DNA of 64,000 nucleotides from Gammaproteobacteria bacterium (ex Lamellibrachia satsuma) (lineage in GTDB: Bacteria; Pseudomonadota; Gammaproteobacteria; Chromatiales; Chromatiaceae). The notes under the pieces were generated by a model, which was not told the DNA's origin, made no database searches, and was given only the letters and a program-made list of their open reading frames with translations. The stretch spans positions 3,078,001-3,142,000 of the forward strand of contig CP053680.1 in assembly GCA_019623805.1 (NCBI GenBank), in the 5' to 3' direction. A program made the position numbers and the translations under genes. This document shows positions 31,745 to 41,451 of the stretch, one piece after another; position 1 is the first letter of the stretch; each line of letters starts with the position of its first letter.

Positions 31745-33733
31745 ATGGAAAAACTCTACCTCGTCATAGTGTTGGCTCCGCTCTTGGGCGCTATTGTTGC
31801 CGGCTTCTTCGGCAGCCGCATAGGCCGTAAGGGGGCGCACTGGGTGACCAGCGGCGGTGTCGGTCTCTCTGCACTGCTCTCGCTGTTTGTGCTCAAGCGC
31901 TTTATGTTCGACGGTGAGCAGGTCTTTAATGGTTCCATCTACACCTGGATGGTGAGCGACGGCCTGACCATGGAAGTCGGATTTCTGGTTGACCAGCTGA
32001 CGGCAGTGATGATCAGCGTGGTGACTTTCGTCTCCTTCTGCGTGCACATCTATACCATTGGATACATGGCGCACGATGAAGAGAACTGGCCGAGTAACAG
32101 TCTGGCCGGCGTCAACAGCTACCAGCGTTTCTTCAGTTATATCTCCCTGTTTACCTTCTCCATGTTGATGCTGGTGATGGCCAACAACTTCATGCAGCTC
32201 TTCTTCGGTTGGGAGGCGGTGGGGCTGGTCTCCTACCTGCTGATCGGCTTCTGGTCGGTTCGTCCCACAGCGGTGTTCGCCAACCTCAAGGCCTTTCTGG
32301 TCAACCGGGTGGGTGATTTCGGTTTCATCCTGGGTATTGCGGCTGTAGCGATGTATTTCGGCAGCATCGATTACGCCGAGGTTTTCGCCAAGGCCCCCGC
32401 GTTGGCTGATACTCAGATCACCATCTGGGGGGATAGCAGCTGGTCGTTGATGACGGTCATCTGCATCCTGCTGTTCATCGGCGCGATGGGTAAATCGGCG
32501 CAGGTGCCGCTGCATGTCTGGCTGCCCGACTCGATGGAAGGTCCGACGCCGATCTCTGCGCTCATCCATGCCGCAACCATGGTCACCGCCGGTATCTTCA
32601 TGGTGGCGAGAATGTCGCCGCTCTACGAATTCTCCGAGACTGCATTGAGTTTTGTACTGATAATCGGTGCGACTACCGCGTTATTTACCGGCCTTATCGG
32701 TATCGTGCAGAACGACATCAAACGCGTCGTAGCCTACTCCACGCTCTCCCAGCTCGGCTACATGATGGTTGCATTGGGTGCTTCTGCCTACGCAGCAGGC
32801 ATCTTCCATCTGATGACCCATGCCTTTTTTAAGGCGCTGCTCTTCCTGGCAGCGGGTTCCGTCATCATCGGTATGCACCATAATCAGGATATTCGCAAAA
32901 TGGGCGGTATCAGGAAGTATATGCCCATCACCTACTGGACCTCCCTGATCGGTTCACTGGCCCTGATCGGCTTTCCGGGTTTCTCCGGCTTCTTCTCCAA
33001 GGATGCGATCATCGAGGCAGTGCACCACTCCGATATTGTTGGCTCCAGCTACGCCTATGTGCTGGTTGTCGCGGGTGTTTTTGTTACCGCTCTCTACAGT
33101 TTTCGAATGTTCTTCCTGGTTTTTCATGGCGAAGGTCCACGTGATGAACATGCCAAGGCGCATATTCACGAAACACCCAAGGTAGTTACCATCCCGCTGA
33201 TTCTGTTGGCGATACCCTCGATCTTTTTGGGTTACCTGACCATCGGGCCCATGCTCTTCGGTGACTGGTTCGACGGTGTGCTCTTCGTGCTGCCTGAACA
33301 TGCTGCACTGGCACAAATGGGCGAACATTTTCATGGTGCGGCAGGTTTTATCCTACACGGCATGATGGGGCTGCCGTTCTATCTGGCTATGGGTGGTCTC
33401 GCCGTGGCCTGGTATATCTACATGAAAAATCCATCGGTTGCCGACAGGATCAAGTCGATGGCAAGCCCTGTCTACAGCATGCTTGACAAGAAATACTGGT
33501 TCGACGAAGCCTATCAACTGCTGTTTGCCGGCGGGAGCCGTGGGCTGGGCAAAATACTCTGGATGGTGGGCGACCGTGGCCTGATCGATGGGCTGGCTGT
33601 GAACGGCTCTGCACGTACTGTCGGTTGGCTGGCGGGTATTGTTCGCCATGTGCAGACCGGTTACCTCTATCACTACGCCATTGCGATGATTCTGGGTCTG
33701 CTCTTGATGCTGACCTGGTTTGTGGTTGCCTAA
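31745..33733 (+). CDS. nuoL: NADH-quinone oxidoreductase subunit L
   Basis: Distal proton-pumping subunit related to Mrp antiporters. It has 662 residues with about 16 helices, including the lateral helix in the C-terminal part. The antiporter-like core shows FFGWEAVGLVSYLLIGFW, KSAQVPLHVWLPDSMEGPTP, SALIHAATMVTAG and NDIKRVVAYSTLSQLGYM, which contain the Lys and Glu residues of the proton path. Confidence 0.98.
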   Translation: MEKLYLVIVLAPLLGAIVAGFFGSRIGRKGAHWVTSGGVGLSALLSLFVLKRFMFDGEQVFNGSIYTWMVSDGLTMEVGFLVDQLTAVMISVVTFVSFCVHIYTIGYMAHDEENWPSNSLAGVNSYQRFFSYISLFTFSMLMLVMANNFMQLFFGWEAVGLVSYLLIGFWSVRPTAVFANLKAFLVNRVGDFGFILGIAAVAMYFGSIDYAEVFAKAPALADTQITIWGDSSWSLMTVICILLFIGAMGKSAQVPLHVWLPDSMEGPTPISALIHAATMVTAGIFMVARMSPLYEFSETALSFVLIIGATTALFTGLIGIVQNDIKRVVAYSTLSQLGYMMVALGASAYAAGIFHLMTHAFFKALLFLAAGSVIIGMHHNQDIRKMGGIRKYMPITYWTSLIGSLALIGFPGFSGFFSKDAIIEAVHHSDIVGSSYAYVLVVAGVFVTALYSFRMFFLVFHGEGPRDEHAKAHIHETPKVVTIPLILLAIPSIFLGYLTIGPMLFGDWFDGVLFVLPEHAALAQMGEHFHGAAGFILHGMMGLPFYLAMGGLAVAWYIYMKNPSVADRIKSMASPVYSMLDKKYWFDEAYQLLFAGGSRGLGKILWMVGDRGLIDGLAVNGSARTVGWLAGIVRHVQTGYLYHYAIAMILGLLLMLTWFVVA

Positions 33734-33751
33734 GAAGGAAGGACGTATAGC

Positions 33752-35272
33752 ATGATTGCCGATTGGCCCATCCTCAGCCTGACTATTTGGCTTCCGATTA
33801 TCGGCGGGATAATGGTGCTCGCCAGTGGTGACAGGGAGCCCAATGCGACCCGCTGGACAGCGCTCATTGTTGCTGCCCTTACCTTTGCTTCGAGCCTGCC
33901 GCTTTGGTTTGGCTTTGACAGCGGCACTGCGGCGATGCAGTTTGTCGAACGGGCCTCCTGGATCTCCCAGTTCAAGATCGAGTACTACCTGGGTGTTGAC
34001 GGCATCTCCATGCCGCTGATTATTTTGACCACCTTTATCACGCCGTTGGTAATCATCGCCGGCTGGGAAGTGATCAAATACAGACCCTCTCAATACATGG
34101 CGGCCTTTCTCATTATGGAAGGTGTCATGGTTGGCGTATTTTCAGCCCTGGATGCCATGCTCTTCTATGTCTTCTGGGAGGCGATGCTGATCCCGATGTT
34201 CATTATCATCGGCGTTTGGGGTGGTCCCAACCGGGTCTATGCGACCATCAAGTTCTTCCTCTATACTTTCTTCGGATCGGTCTTCATGCTGGTCGCGCTG
34301 ATCTACATGTTCTTCCAGTCCGGGAGTTTCGATATCCTCGGGTTCCATGAGCTGAAGTTAACCCTGACGGAACAGATCCTGATCTTTATCGCTTTCCTGA
34401 TGGCGTTTGCGGTAAAGGTTCCCATGTGGCCGGTGCATACCTGGTTGCCGGACGCCCACGTTGAAGCGCCTACCGGCGGTTCTGTCATCCTGGCTGCGAT
34501 CATGCTGAAGATCGGCGGTTACGGTTTTCTTCGCTTCAGTTTGCCGATTACGCCGGATGCAAGTCACAGTCTCGACTGGCTGATCATCAGCATGTCTTTG
34601 ATCGCAGTCGTCTACATCGGCTTTGTGGCGTTGGCTCAGCAGGATATGAAAAAGCTGATAGCCTATTCATCGATTGCACACATGGGTTTTGTCACCCTCG
34701 GTTTTTTCATCGTCTTCATCATCATGGGTGAGTCAGGATCAGGGACGGGAAGTGGCGCCCTGCTGGGCGTGGAAGGCGGTATGGTGCAGATGGTCTCTCA
34801 CGGCTTTATCTCTGCCGCCATGTTCCTTTGCGTCGGTGTGCTCTATGACCGGATGCACAGTCGCCAGATCGACGACTATGGTGGCGTGGTGCACACCATG
34901 CCGGTATTTGCAGCATTCATGGTCTTTTTTGCCATGGCCAATGCGGGTCTGCCCGGCACATCCGGCTTCGTCGGGGAATTTATGGTGATCCTGGCCAGTT
35001 TTCGCGCCGATTTCTGGTATGCGTTCCTGGCGGCAACGACACTGATTATTGGTGCGGCCTATACTCTCTGGATGATCAAGCGGGTGCTGTTTGGTGATGT
35101 GTCGAATGACAATGTTGCAGCGCTGGAAGATATGAATTCTCGGGAACTCATCGTGCTGGGGACGCTTGCAGCGGCCGTCATGGTCCTTGGTCTCTGGCCC
35201 GCACCCTTGGTTGAGGTGATGGATGCCAGTATTGCCAATCTGCTGCAGCATGTTTCCATCTCGAAGCTCTGA
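33752..35272 (+). CDS. nuoM: NADH-quinone oxidoreductase subunit M
   Basis: Central proton-pumping subunit. It has 506 residues with about 14 helices. The conserved segments YVFWEAMLIPMFIIIGVWGG (helix 5 glutamate), FAVKVPMWPVHTWLPDAH (helix 7 lysine), LKIGGYGFLRF and KKLIAYSSIAHMGFV are present. It starts 18 bases after nuoL. Confidence 0.98.
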   Translation: MIADWPILSLTIWLPIIGGIMVLASGDREPNATRWTALIVAALTFASSLPLWFGFDSGTAAMQFVERASWISQFKIEYYLGVDGISMPLIILTTFITPLVIIAGWEVIKYRPSQYMAAFLIMEGVMVGVFSALDAMLFYVFWEAMLIPMFIIIGVWGGPNRVYATIKFFLYTFFGSVFMLVALIYMFFQSGSFDILGFHELKLTLTEQILIFIAFLMAFAVKVPMWPVHTWLPDAHVEAPTGGSVILAAIMLKIGGYGFLRFSLPITPDASHSLDWLIISMSLIAVVYIGFVALAQQDMKKLIAYSSIAHMGFVTLGFFIVFIIMGESGSGTGSGALLGVEGGMVQMVSHGFISAAMFLCVGVLYDRMHSRQIDDYGGVVHTMPVFAAFMVFFAMANAGLPGTSGFVGEFMVILASFRADFWYAFLAATTLIIGAAYTLWMIKRVLFGDVSNDNVAALEDMNSRELIVLGTLAAAVMVLGLWPAPLVEVMDASIANLLQHVSISKL

Positions 35273-35298
35273 ACAGGCAACTTACTCGGTAGCGTTCA

Positions 35299-36753
35299 AT
35301 GCATTTTGACTCGTCAATATTGATCCCGGTTCTGCCGGAGATTTTCGTCCTTACCCTGGCGTGTATCGTGCTGGTGGTCGATCTTTTTTTGAAAGATGAA
35401 CAGCGCATTATTACTTACGGGATTACTCAGATCGGCCTGATTTTTGCCGCTGTGGTCACCCTGGCAGTGGTACAGCCGGACGCGCAGGTGGTGTTTGACG
35501 GCAGCTACGTACGCGATGCCATGAGCGATGTGTTGAAGGTTGCGATCTACCTGGTCAGCTTCGTCGCCTTTCTCTATGCCAAGGATTATCTGAAGGACAG
35601 GGGACTGTTCAAAGGAGAGTTCTACACCCTTGGGCTGTTTGCCGTGCTTGGCATGAGCATCATGGTCTCCGCCAATAGTTTTCTGGTGATCTATCTGGGG
35701 CTGGAACTGCTGGCGCTCTCTCTCTATGCCCTGGTTGCCTTCAACCGGGATTCGAAGCAGGGCGCGGAAGCCGCCATGAAGTATTTCATCCTGGGTGCCC
35801 TTGCCTCCGGCATGCTGCTCTATGGCATCTCAATGATCTACGGCGCTACCGGAACCATTCGTTTCGATGAATTGAGTACTGCGCTTGCCAGTCCCGATCT
35901 GAACAATATGGTCCTGGTGTTCGGTCTTGTTTTTGTGGTTGTTGGCTTGGCGTTCAAGTTTGGCGCGGTCCCCTTCCATATGTGGGTGCCGGATGTCTAC
36001 CATGGTGCACCCACCGCTGTTACCCTGTTTCTCGGCAGTGCACCAAAAATTGCAGCGTTTGCACTGGCAGTTCGCCTCCTGAAAGATGGATTGGGCGAGC
36101 TGCAGATGCCAGGCGGCTGGGAAGGTTGGCAGGGTATGTTGATTATCCTGGCAATACTCTCCATGGGTGTGGGCAATCTGATCGCGATTGCGCAGGCCAA
36201 TATCAAGCGCATGCTCGCATATTCCACTATATCTCATGTGGGCTTTATTCTGCTGGGCATACTCGCGGGTACCCAGGAAGGCTATACCGCAGCAATGTTC
36301 TATACCCTGGTGTATGCAATCATGTCACTGGGCGGATTTGGCATGGTCATCGCCATGAGCCGTAAGGGTTTTGAGGCAGAGAGTCTCGACGACTATAAAG
36401 GACTGAGTCATCGTAGTCCTTGGTTTGCCGCCATGATGTTGCTTTTGATGTTCTCCATGGCGGGTGTGCCGCCGACTGTGGGCTTCTTTGCAAAACTGTT
36501 TGTACTCGATGCCGTCGTTAGCGTCGATTTGACCTGGGTGGCCCTGGTAGGCGTTTTCTTCTCCATAATCGGCGCCTTCTACTACATACGCATAATTAAG
36601 CTGATGTATTTTGATAAACCGCTTGATGAAAGTCCTTTGACTGCAGGCATGGACACACGGATTGTTTTATCTCTGAATGGCCTTTCCGTGCTGGCGTTGG
36701 GCATGTTTCCTGCCGGGTTGTTGTCTATCTGCACTGCGGCTTTTGCTGGCTGA
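35299..36753 (+). CDS. nuoN: NADH-quinone oxidoreductase subunit N
   Basis: Third antiporter-like pump subunit, and the last gene of the operon. It has 484 residues with about 14 helices. YLGLELLALSLYALVAF, FKFGAVPFHMWVPDVYHGAP and IKRMLAYSTISHVGFILLG are the conserved pump segments. No terminator lies directly after it, so transcription probably reads into the initiator tRNA and stops at 36899-36930. Confidence 0.98.
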   Translation: MHFDSSILIPVLPEIFVLTLACIVLVVDLFLKDEQRIITYGITQIGLIFAAVVTLAVVQPDAQVVFDGSYVRDAMSDVLKVAIYLVSFVAFLYAKDYLKDRGLFKGEFYTLGLFAVLGMSIMVSANSFLVIYLGLELLALSLYALVAFNRDSKQGAEAAMKYFILGALASGMLLYGISMIYGATGTIRFDELSTALASPDLNNMVLVFGLVFVVVGLAFKFGAVPFHMWVPDVYHGAPTAVTLFLGSAPKIAAFALAVRLLKDGLGELQMPGGWEGWQGMLIILAILSMGVGNLIAIAQANIKRMLAYSTISHVGFILLGILAGTQEGYTAAMFYTLVYAIMSLGGFGMVIAMSRKGFEAESLDDYKGLSHRSPWFAAMMLLLMFSMAGVPPTVGFFAKLFVLDAVVSVDLTWVALVGVFFSIIGAFYYIRIIKLMYFDKPLDESPLTAGMDTRIVLSLNGLSVLALGMFPAGLLSICTAAFAG

Positions 36754-36816
36754 AAAATAGTGTCACATTAGGACTTGCCAAGTATGACTGGAGGCGTTAA
36801 TATTGCGCCTCGCTGA

Positions 36817-36893
<77 letters not shown>

Positions 36894-36898
36894 ATATC

Positions 36899-36930
36899 AA
36901 ACCCGAAGTGTTTACACTTCGGGTTTTTTT
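36899..36930 (+). terminator. Terminator after tRNA-fMet
   Basis: A 10-bp stem ACCCGAAGTG/CACTTCGGGT with a TTTA loop and eight T. It ends the nuo-tRNA transcript. The remaining 200 bases to the next gene hold no recognisable element. Confidence 0.93.
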
Positions 36931-37136
36931 TGCCTTGAATTTCGATAACCGGTTTTTCAGCCTATACTGGGAAATGCAAAGGATTTCAGCGATAGGGTTA
37001 TGGAGAAGTCGCAGGGACTTCGTGGAGCAACGATTATAGAGAATGGTGGCGGTCTGTGACAACAGCAGGCTGTTTTGCTTTGGCAGCACTTGCCGATTCA
37101 GAAATGTTTCTCCGCATGTTTTTCATGACTGTCAGT

Positions 37137-39995
37137 TTAATTCGGTGAAGTGTCAGGGTCTTGAATCAATAATTTTCTGAGATTAGCGAGATTCATGGGT
37201 TTTCCATAATAGTAACCTTGATGATGCGTGCAGCCTTCCTCCAAAAGTGCATTGCGCTGATGATTGGTTTCAACGCCTTCTGCGATGACGCGTAGTTTCA
37301 GTAAATGCGCTATCTGTATGATCATCGAAACAATTGCGGCTGATGTGCTGTGAGTCTGCATCTCCTGAGTAAAACTCTTATCGATTTTCAGAACATCTAT
37401 GGGTAATTTCCTTAAATAATTTAATGAAGAGTAACCTGTTCCGAAATCATCAACAGCGACAGTTACGCCGGTTTTTCTGATGTTATTTAATATTTCGATT
37501 GTTTTCTTTAAATCCTTCATCAGGATGCCTTCAGTGACTTCGATTTCGATGTGCTTATGATCCAGTCCTGATTGTTTAATAGCATTGTTTAATTTTTGTA
37601 TGAGTGCATCTCCTTGTTCGAATTGCTTTGCTGAAATATTGATGCTCATCCGGAAAGGTTGGCTCTTGTTTTCATCGATCATCTGTTTTGTAACGATACA
37701 TGCCCTGTTTATTATCCAGTCACCAATATCATTGATAAGGCCGCTGTCTTCAGCAATAGGTATAAATTCCTCAGGCGAAATTATCCCTTTTTCTGGATGT
37801 CTCCAGCGAATCAAAGCTTCAGCGCCGGTAATTTTTCCATTTAGGGCATCTACTTGAGGCTGAAATGTCAGATAAAATTGATCATCTCTGATCGCTATTT
37901 GCAGTTCTTGTCCAATTATCAGTCTTTCGATCATCACGCGGTTCATTTCATGAGAGTAGAATTGGTATTCGCCGCGTTTATTTTCTTTTGCGTGATACAT
38001 GGCGGTATCGGCACATTTAAGTAAGGAGTCGGTATCTTCTGCATCTTTTGGGAAGATAGCGATTCCAATGCTAAGGCTTGGAGTGATGGAAAAACTACTT
38101 GTTACAAAATCCTCTTTTAGAGCGTTTTGGATTTTTTCAACCACGGATAATACTGAAGGGACTGTCTTGTGTGGTGGGATTTCAGGCATGAGTATCACAA
38201 ACTCGTCACCCGCAAATCGCACAATCGTATCAGTCTGACGAATAGATGAAGAAAGCCTCTTCCCCAGTTCAATCAGATAAAGGTCCCCGATATTGTGCCC
38301 AAAGGAGTCATTAACATTCTTAAACAGGTCGATATCCAGGAAGCAGACTGCGACATGGTTGTTGTTACGTCGCGCTAATCGAGTTGCCTGGTCCAGCCGG
38401 TCATATAGAAGAGCCCGGTTGGGTAATCCAGTGAGCGGATCGTAGTGCGCCTGATGGTATAGATCCTCTTCCCATTGGGCGTTGCCGATGGCAATTGCGA
38501 CATGGTTCGCATATTCAAGCAGTCTTTCAGAGGCTTCCTGGGATGCGTTTGAGCAGGGTGCATTGAAAAAGATAAAGAAGCCGGTTAACCGTTGTTGAGT
38601 GAGAACCGGAACAATGCAGGCATGATTATTGGCGGTGTCAGGTGGGCAGGGTGAGAAAAGGAAGTTGGGATTTTCCTCGAACCAGTTCATTGGGTTCGTT
38701 GGTTTATTGATTTTCTCAATAAATTCCTCATTGAGGTTGATGGAAGTCTCTTCTATCAGACTCTCCTTGCCGTGAAGATGGAAGAGCGTACCTTTGTTTT
38801 TCCTGAAACGTTCGATCAGCAGGAATCCTGGGCTGGAGAAGTGGGCAATATCATTAAGTCGGTGTACTACTGTCTCAATTATCAGGTTGATATCAAGGGA
38901 CGACAGTATTGCTTTGTCTAGTTCGATCAACGCGTTAAGATTATTGAATTGCGCACCCAGTTTTTCGGCCATGTGGTTGAAGTCGTTTGCAAGTTCCTCA
39001 AATTCGTCGCCGCTGCTTAACTGTACTCGACGGTCAAAAGCACCGGTGGAAATTTTCCCGGTTGCATCACGTAAGATGTCCAAAGGGGCGAGCCTGCTGC
39101 GGACTTGCCTCATTGTCGATATTGCTACCAACAAGCCGGCTAAAATCACAACAGGAATAACCAAATACAGAAATCCGACGACTCCCTCTCGCCAGTAATC
39201 TCTGGGGTATCCAACCACTACAATCCATGGGTCTGATTCAAAAAGAGAGGGAAGGAATAACTTCCAGTATCCAATAAGAAATTCCTCATCGATATAGTTT
39301 CTGGACACAGTGCTCCGGTTGTCGATGCTTAAGTCATTTGAGAGGGATGAGATCAGGGGCAGCTGTTCTTGTGAAGAACAAAATAGTGGATTAAGTGATT
39401 CATCCGCAACACAGAAAACCGGCCCCACTGCTTGTTCCTCTCCAATGGTTCTAATTATTTCAATGTCAATAATTGCCCAGATCAGGCCCAAATTCAGTCG
39501 TTCAGGATCTATTGCTCTCAGAATAAAAAAATAGGGTCTTTGTTCCTCAGGGTGCCCAAAGCGTATCGTGGAGCGCCCCTTGGCAAGAGAATGCTGTTGC
39601 TCCACCGTGAGGCGGGGAAGTTCTATATCAGTGGTCCCATATCTGTAGTACTTGCTTGGTACAAGATTCGTAGAGAAAATTGCTCCAACAGTTGTGGTCA
39701 GTTCATCGGTTACCGGAATTAAATTTCCGTTATGGACGTTATCTATTTTTTCCAGGAGGGAGTTTGAAAAAAGTTTGAGTTCTTCCTCGAGCAGGCGTAG
39801 ATGGCGTGTTATTGCCATACCTGTTCCTTTGGATGTTTCCTCGATTCTTTTTGAGTCTATGGAGTCGAGTAGATCGACAACATAAAATGAAGAGAGCAGA
39901 AAAAATAATGCCAGAGGAAGTAGTGCTGAAAGCATGAATGAGAGAAAGAATCTTCTCGCAACCCGGCTTTGGAAATAGTGTCGTTTTAATTCCAT
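37137..39995 (-). CDS. Membrane sensor with HAMP, GAF-like, GGDEF and EAL domains
   Basis: Probable c-di-GMP turnover sensor of 952 residues. A membrane helix (about 15-40) leads to a periplasmic sensor region (41-272), then a second helix (273-296), HAMP (297-350) and a GAF-like region (355-505). The GGDEF domain (515-680) reads FAGDEF at the active site, with Ala in the first position. The EAL domain (695-945) has EALIRW (726-731) and DDFGTGYSSL (849-858), so phosphodiesterase activity looks likely. Cyclase activity is uncertain but AGDEF variants can work. Base composition is clearly more AT-rich than in nuo or nusA, suggesting acquired DNA. The ligand is unknown. Confidence 0.92.
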   Translation of the reverse strand: MELKRHYFQSRVARRFFLSFMLSALLPLALFFLLSSFYVVDLLDSIDSKRIEETSKGTGMAITRHLRLLEEELKLFSNSLLEKIDNVHNGNLIPVTDELTTTVGAIFSTNLVPSKYYRYGTTDIELPRLTVEQQHSLAKGRSTIRFGHPEEQRPYFFILRAIDPERLNLGLIWAIIDIEIIRTIGEEQAVGPVFCVADESLNPLFCSSQEQLPLISSLSNDLSIDNRSTVSRNYIDEEFLIGYWKLFLPSLFESDPWIVVVGYPRDYWREGVVGFLYLVIPVVILAGLLVAISTMRQVRSRLAPLDILRDATGKISTGAFDRRVQLSSGDEFEELANDFNHMAEKLGAQFNNLNALIELDKAILSSLDINLIIETVVHRLNDIAHFSSPGFLLIERFRKNKGTLFHLHGKESLIEETSINLNEEFIEKINKPTNPMNWFEENPNFLFSPCPPDTANNHACIVPVLTQQRLTGFFIFFNAPCSNASQEASERLLEYANHVAIAIGNAQWEEDLYHQAHYDPLTGLPNRALLYDRLDQATRLARRNNNHVAVCFLDIDLFKNVNDSFGHNIGDLYLIELGKRLSSSIRQTDTIVRFAGDEFVILMPEIPPHKTVPSVLSVVEKIQNALKEDFVTSSFSITPSLSIGIAIFPKDAEDTDSLLKCADTAMYHAKENKRGEYQFYSHEMNRVMIERLIIGQELQIAIRDDQFYLTFQPQVDALNGKITGAEALIRWRHPEKGIISPEEFIPIAEDSGLINDIGDWIINRACIVTKQMIDENKSQPFRMSINISAKQFEQGDALIQKLNNAIKQSGLDHKHIEIEVTEGILMKDLKKTIEILNNIRKTGVTVAVDDFGTGYSSLNYLRKLPIDVLKIDKSFTQEMQTHSTSAAIVSMIIQIAHLLKLRVIAEGVETNHQRNALLEEGCTHHQGYYYGKPMNLANLRKLLIQDPDTSPN

Positions 39996-40008
39996 TCAGG
40001 AATGCTCT

Positions 40009-40515
40009 TTAATAATCGGATGCTACTCCAATGAAGCTTCCATTACTTGCCCTTACAATGTCATCCCAACTGTGGCGCGCAGTTAGAGGAGGGCGGCTTT
40101 CTCCGTCTGGCCCCATGCTATAGATATCAAAGTCAGTGTTCAGTGGTACAAGATTCCTGTCTTTGCGTACTCTTCCCCTGATTCTGTTTCCACCGTCGGC
40201 AATGTTGAGATATTGGTAGGGGTTTCCCCACGGATCCAACTCAATGTCGTTTTCTATCTCTTCCAGAGTTTGTGGGTATCTGCTCTCTGATAGGAAGAAA
40301 ACTCGTGCACTATGGTCGAGGAGTTTTATATCTCTTATCGCTATGGCGTATCCAGACTCTTCCTTGAATCCCTCCAGCATGGGTATGGTGATAGCCGTGA
40401 TAAGTGCAAAAATTGCAATTGCAATGAGAAGCTCGATCAGCGTTATCCCAAGTTTATGGAGTTTTCTCTTATAGCTGCTTGATGGTGATATAGATTGATC
40501 CAGTGGTTTTTTCAT
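40009..40515 (-). CDS. GspG-like type II secretion/type IV pseudopilin
   Basis: 168 residues. A positively charged leader (residues 1-22) ends at a prepilin-peptidase site, KLG|ITLIELLIAIAIF, with Glu at +5 and a long hydrophobic helix. The C-terminal region has DPWGNPYQYL and DFDIYSMGPDG, the calcium-loop signature of GspG major pseudopilins. GspG usually follows GspF in a full operon, but no secretion genes lie nearby, so this is an orphan. It lies 13 bases upstream of the GGDEF/EAL sensor on the same strand, so the two form an operon-like pair of AT-rich genes. Confidence 0.88.
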   Translation of the reverse strand: MKKPLDQSISPSSSYKRKLHKLGITLIELLIAIAIFALITAITIPMLEGFKEESGYAIAIRDIKLLDHSARVFFLSESRYPQTLEEIENDIELDPWGNPYQYLNIADGGNRIRGRVRKDRNLVPLNTDFDIYSMGPDGESRPPLTARHSWDDIVRASNGSFIGVASDY

Positions 40516-40706
40516 CTGGTATTAATTGGAGTTGTTGATATTTTAAGTATTTATAATGTCACTGAAGTTTATATCTATGCTGCGCATAGTAATAGGTTTG
40601 AAAAAAACAATTAGAGAACTAAAATAATAGAATGGTTGCTTCCCGTGTTTCTGTACGCGCAAATGTCGGGATAAAGGAGCCTTAGGGGAAAGGGCCTTGA
40701 GGTGGC

Positions 40707-40735
40707 TTGCAATGGAAGAATCATTGCCCTACAAT
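40707..40735 (+). promoter_or_regulatory. Sigma70 promoter in the rimP leader
   Basis: TTGCAA (40707-40712), a 17-base spacer and TACAAT (40730-40735) predict a start near 40742. It is 236 bases before rimP and would drive rimP-nusA-infB-rbfA-truB. No gene lies in the 40516-40977 gap; it holds this promoter and the two hairpins that follow. Confidence 0.65.
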
Positions 40736-40741
40736 GCCGGG

Positions 40742-40838
40742 CTATTCAGCGGGTTTGCGTGATATGGGCTGTGTTTTCGGTACGATGCACAGGCTGCTTT
40801 CCTGAACTATAAGAAAGCCCCGGTAACCGGGGTTTTTT
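40742..40838 (+). ncRNA. Possible small RNA or attenuated leader before rimP
   Basis: From the predicted start, transcription would run into a strong hairpin at 40814-40838 (GCCCCGG-TAA-CCGGGGT and seven T), giving an RNA of about 97 bases. It has no credible ORF with a ribosome site. It could be a stand-alone sRNA or the product of attenuation of the rimP-nusA operon. Promoter and terminator are seen; the RNA is inferred. Confidence 0.45.
40814..40838 (+). terminator. First terminator-like hairpin of the rimP leader
   Basis: A 7-bp GC stem with a TAA loop followed by seven T, 75 bases downstream of the predicted transcript start and 140 bases before rimP. For the operon to be expressed, polymerase must read through it. 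Confidence 0.85.
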
Positions 40839-40942
40839 TGTTTCCGGCGTCCAGCGTTGCAGCTAAACGGCAACGGGGTGGCCCTGACCCGGTATCGAGA
40901 TCGTAACTGACCGATATGTAAGGAAAAGTCGGATTTTTGGAG

Positions 40943-40963
40943 TGGGCCATAGGCCCATTTTTT
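40943..40963 (+). terminator. Second terminator-like hairpin, directly before rimP
   Basis: TGGGCC-ATA-GGCCCA followed by six T, ending 14 bases before the rimP ATG. It resembles the rimP leader hairpins described in gammaproteobacteria as premature terminators. It lies in an otherwise in-frame extension, which argues against a rimP start at 40942. Confidence 0.8.
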
Positions 40964-40977
40964 ATGCGGTGAGGAAA

Positions 40978-41436
40978 ATGCGTTCTGCCCCTGAGAATTT
41001 GACAAAACTGGTGCGCCAAGAGGTTGACTTGCTTGGTTATGAGCTGGTCGGTGTCGAATTGACCAGCCGGGGTACGGGTGGATTGCTGTTACGGATCTAT
41101 ATTGATCATGCCGATGGCATAAATGTGGATGATTGTTCCCGGGTGAGTCACCAGGTAAGTGGTGTGCTGGACGTGGAAGATCCGATCAAAGAGCATTACA
41201 GCCTTGAGGTCTCCTCGCCGGGGCTGGACAGGCCGTTGTTCCATGAGGCTGACTTTGAGCGCTTCAAAGGACAAAAGGCGCGGTTGAAGACGCGCAGCAA
41301 GATTGAGGGTAGACACCGTTTCACCGGGGAACTGGGTGGAGTGGAGAAAAACGAGGTTCTCATCATTGATGAGGGAACGTGTTATCACATTCCTCTGGAT
41401 GAGATTGATTCGGCGCGGTTGATTCCGGAATTCTGA
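40978..41436 (+). CDS. rimP: Ribosome maturation factor RimP
   Basis: Helps 30S subunit assembly. It has 152 residues from the ATG at 40978 (MRSAPENLTKLVRQEVDLLG), with GAGG just upstream; a longer start at 40942 would pass through the terminator-like hairpin. The conserved LLGYELVGVELTSRG, LLLRIYIDHADGI and DCSRVSHQVSGVLDVEDPI segments and the YSLEVSSPGLDRPL motif define the family. nusA follows 15 bases later. Confidence 0.96.
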   Translation: MRSAPENLTKLVRQEVDLLGYELVGVELTSRGTGGLLLRIYIDHADGINVDDCSRVSHQVSGVLDVEDPIKEHYSLEVSSPGLDRPLFHEADFERFKGQKARLKTRSKIEGRHRFTGELGGVEKNEVLIIDEGTCYHIPLDEIDSARLIPEF

Positions 41437-41451
41437 ATTGGGAAACAACAG

